Source: Glandiceps talaboti
Lineage: Eukaryota; Hemichordata; Enteropneusta; Spengelidae
Length of the DNA stretch: 64,000 nt
Direction: 5' to 3'
NCBI RefSeq assembly: GCF_964340395.1
Contig: NC_135566.1
Span: 6,368,501-6,432,500, forward strand
In this document: positions 44,171 to 57,500 of the stretch, one piece after another
Layout: each line of letters opens with the position of its first letter
Position numbering within the stretch: the stretch's first letter is position 1
Made by a program: the position numbers and the translations under genes
Notes under the pieces: model-generated
Told to the model about the DNA's origin: nothing
The model's database searches: none
Seen by the model: the letters and a program-made list of their open reading frames with translations, nothing else

Positions 44171-45316
44171 TGTGTCATATGTTTGATAAGTTGCAGAACA
44201 GCGCCACCAATTTTGGTCCACACAAAATGTCATACTGACTATATAAACATCACACTTTCAAACTTCAAAAAAGTCAAGCAAAGAGATAATAACTTTATCA
44301 AATTTATCATCAATAGAGAATAAATTATAAATTGTTTATAAATTTGAATTCTTTGGCAGTACATATATTTGATATAATGTGAATTAGGTTAAAGAATAAT
44401 ATAGCTCAGTAATTACAAGCATTTGTAGTACTTTTGTTTGTAGTACTTTCAATAGAAATGGGAACCATGCTTGTTGTACCATAGCTAGCAGGTATTATCC
44501 TACATGTGGTATATAAGTGACACTTGAGACATCAAGTGTACTGTTTTCATATGCTGAATGGATAATTAGTCACATGACTCACTACTTTGCATACAACACA
44601 AACCAGATCAGAATAGTTTTGGCACATGGTTAGATTTCATCATAAGCATGTAATATAAATACTGCTTAGCTTATCATGCAATATCTTACATTAGATTTTA
44701 TATCAATGTAAAACATGTCACCCTGATTTTTTATCAGCTTTTGTATCTTGTTCTTACACTCTACTATTTGTAGTCCAAGACTTTTTTTAACACCAAACTC
44801 CTACAAACGTTTTGTAACATGGATGGTTTAAAATTTTCCATTCTTTGCTTTTAAGGCAAAATGATGTGTATACACATACATCAGCAATGGCTTGAATCTC
44901 CCTAAAAGAAATATGTATGAAATTCACCATTTTTCAATCGGAGATGAAGCAGTGTTAGAATGGCTGCAGATCCTAACTGTGACGACTTTCACGTCAGCTA
45001 GTTTTCGATCGAATATCCACATCTTGTGACGAACATTCTGTTTTTGGAGATTAGTTTAACTTTAAGAGAAGAACTTTACAGAAAAAAGTGATTGTCTTTT
45101 TTTGAAGGACATGCCAGTATGCAGACCTTTCAAAACAGTTAAGCTCATACTACTCCTAAGTTATACAGTCACTACATCCCAGTCTCTGTGAAGGATGTGG
45201 CAGTGTTGCCCTTTGACCTCCTGTAATCACCTTTGACCTTTCCAGGGGGATTCATCAGACAGTACTCCTAAGTAATGCAGTCCTTTACATCACACTCACA
45301 GTCTATCTTTTGAAAG

Positions 45317-47085
45317 TCATGTCTTGCCTCCTGTTATTTTCAAAAAGATTGACAGCATTCCTTCCTCTGTCTTGCTGCTTGCTCTACGGGGTACTATTCT
45401 CTTGTCTGTTCTCTCAGGTTGGTTTTGAATCAGTTTTAGTCTCTTGCTGATAAACTTCTTGGCAGTTTTATCCCAACCACTTCTACTTTTCAAAATCTGA
45501 AAAAATATCAATAGAGAAAATCTGTTATTAGTTTGAAAAAAAAAATCATATATTTAAAAAAAACCTAGGAATTCATTCATTTTCAAAGTTACTTCCACTC
45601 TTTTTCTCACTATTCTTCATTTGTTTTTCAGTCAAATTTGATATTAGGGAGCAACCTGATTAATGCATCTACAATAAGTGAAGACCAATACTTTGGGCAT
45701 TTTTTGAATTTTATTGTTGAAATATAATTGCAAAAATTAACAATATCTATTTTTGAATATACTTTTATAATATTGACTGCAGGTGATGTATAACTGCTAT
45801 TTAGACACAATAGTATGTGTATCAGACTAGACTTTAAGATATGTAATGCCGCAATGGCCTGTGAGGGCGCCCCACCATGACGTACATTACAGACTTGTCT
45901 CGGATCTATTACCCTCAAAATGAAAGTTATTAAAATCTATCCAAACTTTGCTATATGAAAGCTTATATTGCTGGCACTTTTAAAATAGTAAAAGAAAATT
46001 TGGGGTTTCACTGTCTTGTTTTCAAGGACATATACAATCTATCTTACCTGGTATGGGCCTTCAGATTCTGTTGGTCGTTTTAATGGCAGCATAATAACAG
46101 GACAAATTTCCACATCTCGTGTGATTGGAATCTCTCTAGCACTCTTAATATGAATGAATACTTCACCAGCAAAGTCGTCAGCCCAAAGTATGTTCTGATC
46201 CATCACTGTCAATGACAGTACAGCTCCTTTGTTACTTAACACTTCTTTTGGTAAACTAGGACTAAAAATACAAAGATTTATTGTTAGAACTAGATTGTTT
46301 TTGAATCTGAAAATCAGTTTTCCTGTAGAGGTAGAGCTAACATAGTATTCAGTGTTCATTTTGTATTCCAAAATGGCTACAGGCATGTTACATGTTTACT
46401 ATTATTTTGACCTCTACTGAGTTTATATGAAGAATTTGTAGTTACCCCTGACGTTTTTTCTTGATTTCAATGGAGAAAGGGTTTGAGTTTTCTTGACCAA
46501 AGTCACACCAACAGTTTAAGATTTTCATTGTTGAGGTGCAAGTTAAAGTGAACTGTTACTGTATTACGTACACTATCTTGATTGTTCTTCTATCAGTAAA
46601 TGGTGTACTAATGTGAGAACATTAAGAAATTATGATATTTGAATATCGGCGTGTATACTTACAATTCAAACATATCGTTGAAGTGTGGGTTCAAAGTTTG
46701 ACTGATAACTTTGGTTTTCTCAGTCTTTGAATGAGTAAAAATAGACTCAGGATGTAATTCCAGTTTCACAAAAGGATCACTGAGACCTGAGGAATGAAAA
46801 AAAAAAATTATATATATTTATAAATGATGATAATTTTATAAATGTTAATTCAAAAAACACAATTTTCAAGTTTCCAGAACAACATTTACATTCTTAATTC
46901 AAAAGACATTTGATATGCTATTTTCTTGATGTGTACAGAATAAAATGTATTACTTCCTCTCCCCCCTCCTGTCACATTATTGGAAATATTGTAATATCTT
47001 ATTTATGACGTTTGCTTTGGAATAACTTTATAAAGAGTCCACTCACCAGTTTTGTCCAGCCCAGGAAGATCCACTCCATTCAAAA
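45317..47085 (-). CDS. UNC13-like exons: C2B domain and C-terminus
   Basis: Exons 47085-47047, 46786-46663, 46261-46048 and 45496-45317. LNGVDLPGLDKTGLSDPFVK is loop 1; TEKTKVISQTLNPHFNDMFE is the NP-x-(F/W) strand. In loop 3, VMDQNILWADDFAGEVFI has D-Q-N where the usual pattern is D-x-D, so one calcium ligand position is Asn. LPLKRPTESEGPYQILKSRS and then a long basic tail end at TGA (45317-45319). Munc13-4 has the same layout: P-x-x-(D/G)-P-(I/Y)-(L/Q) then an Arg/Lys-rich tail. Confidence 0.88.
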
Positions 47086-50000
47086 CTAACAAAGAAAACA
47101 AAGAGAAAAACAAAATAAGTATGATCCATGCTGGCACCTGTACAATATTTGAAATTTGCTACCATGGAAACATGTTGTCAGTTAATTTTGATAACCATGT
47201 CATAAATAAATTTAAATGATCATTTTTTTGAAAGTTAATACTGTTATAAGAGAACACCATTCCAAGAAATACAGATATTTTCATAAACTGTGGTGTTCTG
47301 GAGAGTCATTTCATGATTTTCCATCACCTACAATTACTTGCAATTTCAGATAAACATCAAGTTGATCTTGTGCCGTTATAGGGTAACTTTGCCGTGTGCC
47401 ATTGCACATGCAAGTTAGCAGCAATATTTATGATCCTGCAGTACAATTAGTATAAGCCTACAGGGCCTAGCTTATCAATGAATCTAAAAGAATGGAAATA
47501 ATGTTATGTTCCTACCTTTGACAAAGAGAGTGATGTTTCCTCTTGTTTCTTCCATGTAGCCAATTTTGATAGCTAAATGTCCAAAGTAGGCCTCGGGTGT
47601 GCTGACATTATCTGCCATAATTTGGTAATACTCGCTAATAAGCTCTTCAGTTGATAGGATATTTAATGCTAGCTGTGTTTTAACATAGTTATATTGGTAG
47701 TTTTTAATCTGCATGTCTGTCAGACCACCAGTATCTTGACCAAAATATTTCTCTAAGATTGACACATGCTGAAAACAAGCAAAACATACAAACATAAATA
47801 TCTGTTTCAAAAGGAATATATAAACAAAAGGACATATAATTATTATTTCTTTCGCCGCTACAGGTACAGCAAATGCATAGGTATTGGAATAGGATGGTGC
47901 AAATTTTCAAAACAGCTTCCTTAGAATTGTCACTGCAATATTTCTTAGCTGGTATACTTATTATTATTACCTACCCCATCCAATGTCCAGCAATACAATA
48001 TTTCCTAGAGGTACACTCACTAATTTTACCTGTCCTACCCAATGTCTGGTATTACAATATTTCCTATAGGGTATACTCATTAATTGTACCTACCCTGTCC
48101 AATGTCTGGTAATACTTTGGAGGTGCACCAACTTCCATTTTATTGGCAATAATTCTGAGAAGGGCATTCCAGATTTCTTTCACCACTCTAGGGTAAATAG
48201 GAGCCATCAAAGTCTTGTACAAAATTTCTAAGTTGCTGTCCAAGTACATCATCAATGGATCAATACACTGTATGAAACAAATGAAACACAAAAGACTTTG
48301 TTAATTAATTAATTACTTTGATTTACACAAACAAAGAATGATACAAATGCAGTGCCTTTCAAAAAGAGGAAACCATACAACTTTGACAGTAGACAAGGCC
48401 AATCATGAGAAATATGATGTCCTCTTTGGTTCAAGGAGAAATTCTTTTGTTTTTACATTCCTGCATTACTGATAATAATTTGTCCTGACCAATAAGCACT
48501 TTTAAAACTGTTTTCTGCAATTGTGGAAAAATGTTATAAGTCTTCTTCAAGTTTTAATTGTTTGTAATTTTTCACCATACTGTTAAACTTAAATCAACTT
48601 AATGTAACAGAAATATGAAAAAATAAATAATTTTGACCTACCAATTCCTTATCCCGTTCAAGCAGACTCGACATACTCTTCTTCATCTCCTCACTCAGTT
48701 TATCAGCAACTATTCTGACCAAGCAACCACATTTATTAAGGATGTCACTATTAGCAGTCTTCACTAGTCTCTTCAATGTGTTCAAGGTCTGTGTTCCAGC
48801 TAGTTGATTGTTATGTTTGGTTACCATTCTACCAACTGTGCTGTCCCACTTCAATAAATCAGATAACTTCTCCAGATACTGTCGGACTCTTTCTATGTTA
48901 TTGAGAGTGATGCCAAGCTGTAAATAAAACACAGAATAAATGTGTTTTTAGGATTGGACTATGTTGCTAGGTAACTGGTAACACTTGACAGAATCTGGAT
49001 TCAATTTCAATAAATTACCTTGCATTGAAATGAAATAACTGTATTCAGTGATTTTATTAGACACCTCAGTTTCAAACATATCAAAGCCATTTTAGATTAG
49101 GATCATGATGAAGTTAATCTCCACTAAATCCTTTTAACTGGTTAATTTTGTAATTTGACAGTAATTTTTTAAAAGCGGATACTTAATGCTGAAATGATCT
49201 CTCCTTACCTTGTCTCTGATATCAAATTTGTCGTCATTATTGTTGTCATAGAAACCATTCTGTTCCGTCATAATGTGAAGATTGTCAGCATAGAGTCTAG
49301 CACCATCACAAATTAACTGTCAATTAAAAATAAACACTGTCAGTAATTAGGAAAACAGAAACACACTAGATTGTTAGATTTGCTAATTACACTATGGATT
49401 AATTCACATTGCTGTCTTTGCCATGGTAATGAGTGCTATTATGATAGAATGTGCTTTGCTAACCAATTTACCTGAAAATCAAAGTTATTCAAATATCTTA
49501 AACCATGAAAGCTTGTTTCTGGTCCTTTTGAAATGATAAAGAAATTTGCAGGTTTACCATCTTTGTTTCCAAGGAAACAACAATTTTTTATTTTCCCCAT
49601 ACAGTTATCACACTATTGGATGGCATTTGTTTTTATTATAAAAAGGGCTAACTTTAAGATTGCAATCATTTTGATTTGCATGGTGACCCCTGATTTAAAC
49701 TGAGCATGGGTTAAAGTTTTCTTGTATAAAGGACGCCCATTCTACCTTAATTCCCACAGAATGGAAGTTCCCTCAAATTGCCTTATATGGAAATGCAAGG
49801 GGGCAAGAGTCTATAAGCCAAATTGGTTTAAAGGATAATGACCTTTTCGAGTCAATGACTTTGCTATAGGGAGGAGGTAACAAAACTATTGAAAGGAAGT
49901 ATTGTAATGGTGATTTTATTTACTTGTTCACTTCATAGAGGGATCTGTCTGTGTGTACTTTGCATAGTTCTTCCGATTAGCATTTGACTGTGTATTTACC

Positions 50001-51457
50001 TGGGGTGTTCAATAATTATCTGCCCCTGTTATTGCTAAGGGCTTCCTATCAACACTTGTATGTGTATAGCTACCAGTGAACTGTTTATCAATGTCTATGT
50101 AAGCTAGTCATTGTTCCAAATCCCAGGTTTTTGCATTCAGTGTTATCAGCGGGAGGCCATGAAAGGGTTAAATGATAAGGATCATTATTTTTTTCTGGAC
50201 AATGTCTTTCAACAGCTCTGTCAAACAACTGTGTTTCTCGCCTAACTTTTGATCCTGATCTGAATTTGGCCTTTAATTGTTGATTTTGTAGATACGTATG
50301 TCTGTATGTATGTATGTATGTATGTATGTATGTATGTATGTATGTATACATACGTACGTACATACGTCTGTCTGTCTGTATGTATGTATACTGTGCTGTG
50401 CTCCTCTGACAAGCATTTGAATGTGTATTTACCTGTTATGTTGAAATCTACTACTAGTGACCACTAACAATTCCTAATTATATACACACATACCACTGAC
50501 AGACTTCCAATCAAAACATGCCTATAAATTTCTCTATGTATACTTTGGAGCAGTCTTCCGATCATCATTTGATTGTGTATTTACCTGTGGCTTTCAAATC
50601 TAAGGGATTTCCTACCAACAGTTTGTTTGTGTATATACACTAAGTACCATACATTCTACCAATGGACTTTGAATCAAACTATATCTTTAGTGCAGACTTC
50701 CTATCACCATATTTGTCAGAGCATTTTGCGGTTTGTTGTAGCTTGCAGGGGCTGTCTGCATATCTTTGATAACATCCTCTCAGCTAATAGGCTAGTTTTT
50801 GTCTAATTTCCAGGTCAGGTCAACTACCTGTAGACATGCTTTCCTGCTGATTCATTGTGCCCAAAACATGACCCATACATTGTTGACCTAAATCTATACC
50901 CATCAATGAAAACCATAAAAAAGCGGACTAAACCACTTCCTAAATCTATTTCTCACCTCTGTAATTTTAGTTATAGCAACACAGGCACTGTCTGGGTCTT
51001 CATAAGCAATTTCGTTCCATTCCTCAGTTATCTAGAAAAAATTGCACATCAGAAAAATTGATCACTCATTTGAGTAAATAAACAGTTGCATGTTTTATCA
51101 CCTGTCCAAGTACAGATATAGTTTGTAACTGTACACTACCTCAATTTAAATCCTTCACAGGCAACATGTACTCAACAACTCTGTAGTGGGCATGATTGGT
51201 CAATTAACCCAAAACATGAATAGGTCGGAAAGGCCTATCCGCTAAAAGCTGTGTAGTGGGCGTGTTATTCAATCTGGTATATCTTCAGGGTATAAATGTA
51301 TATGTCTAAGCATTCAATAAAAACTTTACTGTGGGTGCAGCAATCAGCAATTTGTTTAATATGTTTTGAAAAAAAGTGACTTATAAGTCTGAAAGGGCTG
51401 GGCAGATGTATATCTGTATACGTATATTTATTGTAAATCTGCATGTCACTATAATAA

Positions 51458-51503
<46 letters not shown>

Positions 51504-54500
51504 GAATAATTTAAAGATAAGTTTACATCTCTCATAAAGTGTTTTATTTCATTAAATTTCCCTCTCACCTTTGCAAAACAACTTTGGACATCCACTGATG
51601 AAATAGAGAAATTGACAAGTGAGTCCACCAGCATGATGTTGGGATCCATTTCTAGAGCTTTTCTCACCCGATTGTCACATTCTGATTTGAATGTCTGCAG
51701 CCAAAATATCATAGCACTCTGAAACCAGGTACTATAACTAGTCAAATCAAGCTCATCTCTGTACAAATAATAAACATACATTTTGTTAGTACATGTTTTC
51801 AGAAGATTGCAACTAAAAATAAGTCTAAATAGACTGATAATTGTAATGAAAATATTTTTTGCAAAAAAAAGATGAAAGTAACATTTCTAAAATTCATTTT
51901 GATGTCTGTTGCAAGTGTTGCATATTATTAAAATCGATTTTTATCACATTTGTTATCTTCTCAGATGTTTAACATCTAAGCTGTTGACTACTATATCTCT
52001 ATACTTGGATATACATGTGTATCACGTGAGAATTTTAAAAACATTTTTAATTTATACATAAAAACTTTGAAAGAAAGAGCAGAAAAATTGCTTTTTTAAA
52101 AATCATTTCTACATGTGATTGAAATCAATATGGAAAGAGCATATTAATGTACATTTATAAATGATGAACTAAGCAATAAAGAATACTGAAATAATAGTTC
52201 TAGTACAGCTTAATGTGGCAATGTTGCTCTAAATTCCTACCTAGACACAGTAATATATTGTGACTTGTATTTGGTAAATGTTTTAATCTATCATATCATA
52301 CCTCTCTTTGACAGACTGCTCCATCAATGCTACAATTTTCTTCACAGCAAAGTACACACCCAATGATCCTTTACTGCTTTCTATGATATTAATGTTGTAT
52401 CTCTGGTACCGTAATTGGTAATCATCTAGTTTCTGTAGTATTTCCTGGACTTTCAGTGCTAAATGGCAGTCAATCAGTTTCACAGTTGTTGCATAATAGT
52501 TGACTCCAAACCTAGAAAAGAACGAGAAGGCCTGGCATGTTAATAATCTTTGTAACAAAAAAGTCATCATCATCATCATCATCATCATCATCGTCTTCAT
52601 CATCATCATCATTGTTATCATTGTCGTAGCGTCGTTGTCTTCATCATCTTCGTCGTCGCCATCATTACCACCACCATTGTGTATATATGCTTCTAACAAC
52701 ATGTTAATCCCCATACAAAGAGTCTTTTTGAGAATTTATATTTGGAAAATTTTAGTTGTTGAAGTTAGGAAAATAATCAGTCAAATGTACATTACTGACC
52801 AGTGTATTAGTACACAAATTTGTGATGATTCATTTGAGAGTGAACTTTGAACTTTTACCTTTGGCTTTTGGAATCCAACACTCTTTGCACCTTGGATACC
52901 ATTTATTTGTTTACACTAGCTTGTATAAACTTTATCGTAAAAAGAATTTGACTGGAATAAATCAAGTACACAACAAAAACAGAATACTTGGATTTTGATA
53001 TTTCTTTGTGACTGACCTGTTAAAGAAACTTTGGTATTCAGTTTGCACAACACACAGCTTAGAAAACTCTCCTATTACAGCATGTAGGCTTTCTAAAACT
53101 GCTAACATCTCTGCTGGTCTCTGTTGTGGTATAAAATGGGATAAAGAAAACAATTATATCTGAGTTACTTGGCTTACTTATACAGGTATACAGCTGGGTC
53201 GACTGGGGCATATTCGTGGTTCTAATCTTGTACAAAGACTTTGGCCATTCAGAAACATGTGACTGAAGTGAGGCGTGAACCAGCAACCTGCTGATTTCAA
53301 GCTAACTATTCGACCATCATGACTTCACATGAGCAATACACCATGAATGTATTTCAGCTCTATAATCATTAGAATTTAGGCTATAGTTGATGAAGTGTGT
53401 TATCATTGAACATGCATGACTCTAATGTTTATTACTGATGTTTCATTAAATGCACAACACTAGAAATTTAAACAATGCTGTTTTGTAGAATTTTGCATTC
53501 ACTACACCTACATACATTCCATGTAGTGGTAATTAATTTTCAACATGAAATATTTATTTCATACTTGTAAATAGCAATTAAGAGATGCATGATGTAAGTG
53601 ATGAGGTACTCAGTATCTCATTACTCAGAGGGTTGGTTTTATAAATTGACTCACTCTATTTAACACAAGCTCAGAACTCCGTTCAAGTCAGCTATGCTAT
53701 ATGTATGATAATTCCCATAAAATGTGGGACTCGGTGTGCATTAAGCATTTTATAAATTGAGTCCTACATTTCTATATCACAAGTTCACAACTGTTTGGAC
53801 TACAATTCCCATAAAATCAGGGTGTGTACAATTGAGTATTGGCATCCCTATTGCTCTGCCCACTTCAGTGATTTCTATTTTAAGAGCAGTCATGCTATAA
53901 AACACTGACCACTACACACCCAACATTCAGTTTTATAAATGCCCTAGTTTTTGTTTCCATGGAGCTACTTGGGAAGTCCAGTATTTGGTCTTTTATTTGG
54001 TCTTTTGGTACGATGGAATCTGAATAGACGATTTCACTCCCTTCCCCAAATAATGCATACATTAAATCTGTGACATTTACTCATATAGGTGTGTCTAGCA
54101 TGGACGTCAACCACAACACAGTGTGTGTGGAATTTGGTCATCACCTCCTAAGGCAATTTGGGTGGTATCTATCATTTCACAAATTGTTGTCGCATTCTTC
54201 TTGTAAGTATGCAAAGACTGAATGACTATTCATTTGAATTTTCTCAATATTTTGTGAGATATTCATGCAAATAACAGAAAACAGTGCAGTTTCCAGACAA
54301 TTTTCAATATCTTTCCAATAATATACTTTAATTTACTAGCCCAGCAGAGACTTGCTGGGTCTATGGATTGAAATGGCAAGACTATTAGTTTATTAGCTTA
54401 TAGTACTAGTCTACATCTACCGTTATTAACAGGGAATTTTTAAGTTAAATCACACTACTTTTAAAACATACAGTCAATATGCATATGCTGTGAATCAAGT

Positions 54501-57500
54501 AGTTCGTCAACTAGTGAATTTTAAACCTACCAGAGCGCCAGTCTTCACTGGTAGACTTGTGTCTAGTGTCTCAGTCAACCATCTCTTTGTTGTTGGTCTG
54601 ATTTGATCCACCAACTTGTCAATGACTTTCTTTCTAAGTGACACTCCATTGCCGCACAATGCTTTCAAACTCAGAAGACTATATAGTATGTCTAGACTGA
54701 AACGGAAAAAAGCAACAACAATAGATATTGTCAATCTCTAAAATTAGAAGAACTAAGCCATGCTGTATTCACTTTAGAAGAATACATCTATTGATTGTTA
54801 GTTTGGAGACCAACTTCTCCCATCGGTCTATCCTGTCAAGAAGTGAAGACTTAAGATATCTTGAAACAGTCTTCAACTCTAAACCCTAACCCTCATAGCC
54901 CTACCACAAGAAAAGACATCTTCCCTTCCAAAAATGGGTTCTTTTCAATAATTTAAATATATTTTCCCAAATGGATTTATAAGGATACTGTTTCCTCAAC
55001 CATTCCCTCCTGCCCCATTAAGTTTGCCTTCTTTCCTTACTCGCATCCACCCAGTGCCCTGCAATATTCTCTCCTCCCATGAACTTGACTGCTATATCAT
55101 CATAAACTTAATCCTTAAATGATTGTACACGTACCGACTACGCATTTGTAAGCAATAATTTTTCTCTTTCAGATTTCATGTATACATGCATGATCACTTG
55201 TGAGTTTGAGGAGGCAAGGCAATACAAGTTGTCAATACATGAACAACTTGACCTTTGTAGAGTATGTGTAGATATATACTTAGAGTAACTCATCATTCTT
55301 TCTGACTGACCCATTGTGAGTCTAGGGAGGCACTGCTTAAATATCATGACCTTTTCAATGTATACTCTGTTTATCTATCAATGACCTGACACACCTAAGA
55401 TTCCTCGACAGGTCAAAATCATATAATTTAGTGCGAACATTTCTTACAAAATTATCTAAATCTATGATTTTCATTTAAAAAAATCAAAATTAATAATAAA
55501 TAATTGTAATTGTAAATATACATTAAATGTTTATACTTTTTGGATATAAAGGCTAATAATAATGTAATTCATACCTGCATTTTTTTTCAAATATTTCAAG
55601 ATTTTCCGGTTTGGTGGGAGGAAAGAGATCTGGAGATTTGTCAATATCCATCAATGCTGCATCAATGTAGAAGGAAATAGTCTGTTCCAACATTGCAAGC
55701 TACAAAATAAACAGTCAAAATATGGTCAGCTATTTCAATCCGAGAGCCTGACTTTTGTATATTCACTTATTCCAATTTCCAGTTTTACTCCGATATTTCT
55801 ACAATGCAATACATCCTCTAATACAAACACACATTTCTGCTGACGCAACGAAATATGTGGGTACATTTTGGACAGTGCTATAAAGAGGCCTGCAGTTTAT
55901 AATGATGAATTGAAGTAATACTACTACAAATCAATCACTCATCAATTGGTAAAAATAAGAACAAAATTCTTAGTACCTGAAATAACATTTTGTCTTCACT
56001 TATTAGATAATTGTATACTTGCTATGACACACCTAGGTAGTATAACACTATATCAGATAATGAGAATATGTTGTTGTGCAAGTCCTGGGTAACATTTCTT
56101 ACCTCGTATCTTGGTAGGGATGAGGTACATTGGCCGTCACCCATATCAAATGAGCCCTGTGGCATCTCCATGGCTAGTAGTATGACGTCTACTTGGGATA
56201 CAGCCTGTCGTACTACCGACTTGCCTAAACCATGCTGTATGCACCATTCCAACAAAACACAAAGATTTCTGGAATAGGAAAATGTATTGTTAACTTCTGA
56301 ACAAAATATATGTCTGTCTACTTCATGGACTATTCAAACTACCATAGACAAAATTATGCACTTCAGTTTGAGTTTTCAATATTTTCTTAGAACATTTCCA
56401 AATTTTAATGCATGCATTCACTATATAAGATACATATGTGACTGTCTATAATTTAAGTTTTCCATGATGTATACAAATCCACTTGTTTTAATGTTTGCTA
56501 AACATTATTTCAAACACCCACAACTTTTTTAAATGAATTTCTAAAGTTTTTTTTCTTCATGGTCCAAAGTATGTAAAATACTGTGACTAAACTGTGGTAC
56601 AAATATAAATGTCCACATTTATTTTTGAATGCATTTTGCTGTGAGTATTTACTATTATATTAATTTCAATAATTTATTGAAGTATAAATGTTTATTCATG
56701 AGCTAGGACATGATGTCACATTAGCTCATTTTACAGCACTTTAATAGAAATATTTGTTGTGTCTTTAAAACAATGGTGCCTTTGATACAGCTCATCTGTG
56801 TAGGTTACTGTATCAACATATAGACATTTAAACTTTTGACCCATAACTTTAATGGCTATATTGATTGTGTCTTGGAGTTTTTTAATTTCACATCTTGGTG
56901 AAAATACAGCAACACCAATATTGTACTTACATGACAGACTGTGAAAGTTTTGAAATTCTATGTTGTACAGCATACTGATCAAGTATAACGCTACTCTGTT
57001 TACTTAAATGGCCATCCCAAAACTCACTTTGGCTTTTATCCTGTTGGAAAATGAGACAATAATAACAGAATGTGAGAATAATTAGTTTAGGAATATTATA
57101 TTATATTTAAAGATTTTCACCAATAATAGAAGTCATTAATTCTGTATTCCTTCAATTTTCAATGAAGAGTAACTTTCACTTATTTTTCAGAAAAACCCAA
57201 ATGTGAAAACAAGCAGTGAATAAAATGTCTTCTTGTACACAAACACATAAAAGGGGAAATATCTAAGGTTTTCAGTTCTTTGTTAGTCATTAATTACTGA
57301 AAAAAATTGATGGAATTAGAAAATAGAATTACATAATTAATGAACTTACCATTGAACTATTTTCTGCATTATATTTGTAGATTTCTTTGGCAAGCATGTA
57401 ATATCTCTCTGAATTCTCAGCATTTTGTTCCTCTGTTGTGTCCTGTTGTGACCAAAAATATGAAATTATTGAATAATTCACTTTCATTTTTATCCTTACA

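Larger units (their letters stand above)
42047..45316. other. Convergent 3' region between plus- and minus-strand genes
   Basis: Probable 3' UTR of the plus-strand gene to about 42330, with AATAAA at 42257 and 42309. Then a family B element (42502-42862), AT-rich sequence, an ~80-bp tandem repeat (43600-44170), and the sequence downstream of the UNC13-like stop codon. A minus-strand AATAAA (tttatt on plus) at about 42910 could end a long 3' UTR, but nearer signals may be used. Confidence 0.55.

Noticed and set aside
51449-51568. Poly-Ser extension of the UNC13-like exon
   Set aside because: Reading past the GTGAGA donor into the CTA repeat; the exon ends at 51569.
52512-52714. Asp/Met-rich N-terminal extension of exon 52511-52302 and the opposing Ile-rich ORF
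   Set aside because: Trinucleotide repeat in the intron upstream of a good acceptor; no family match.
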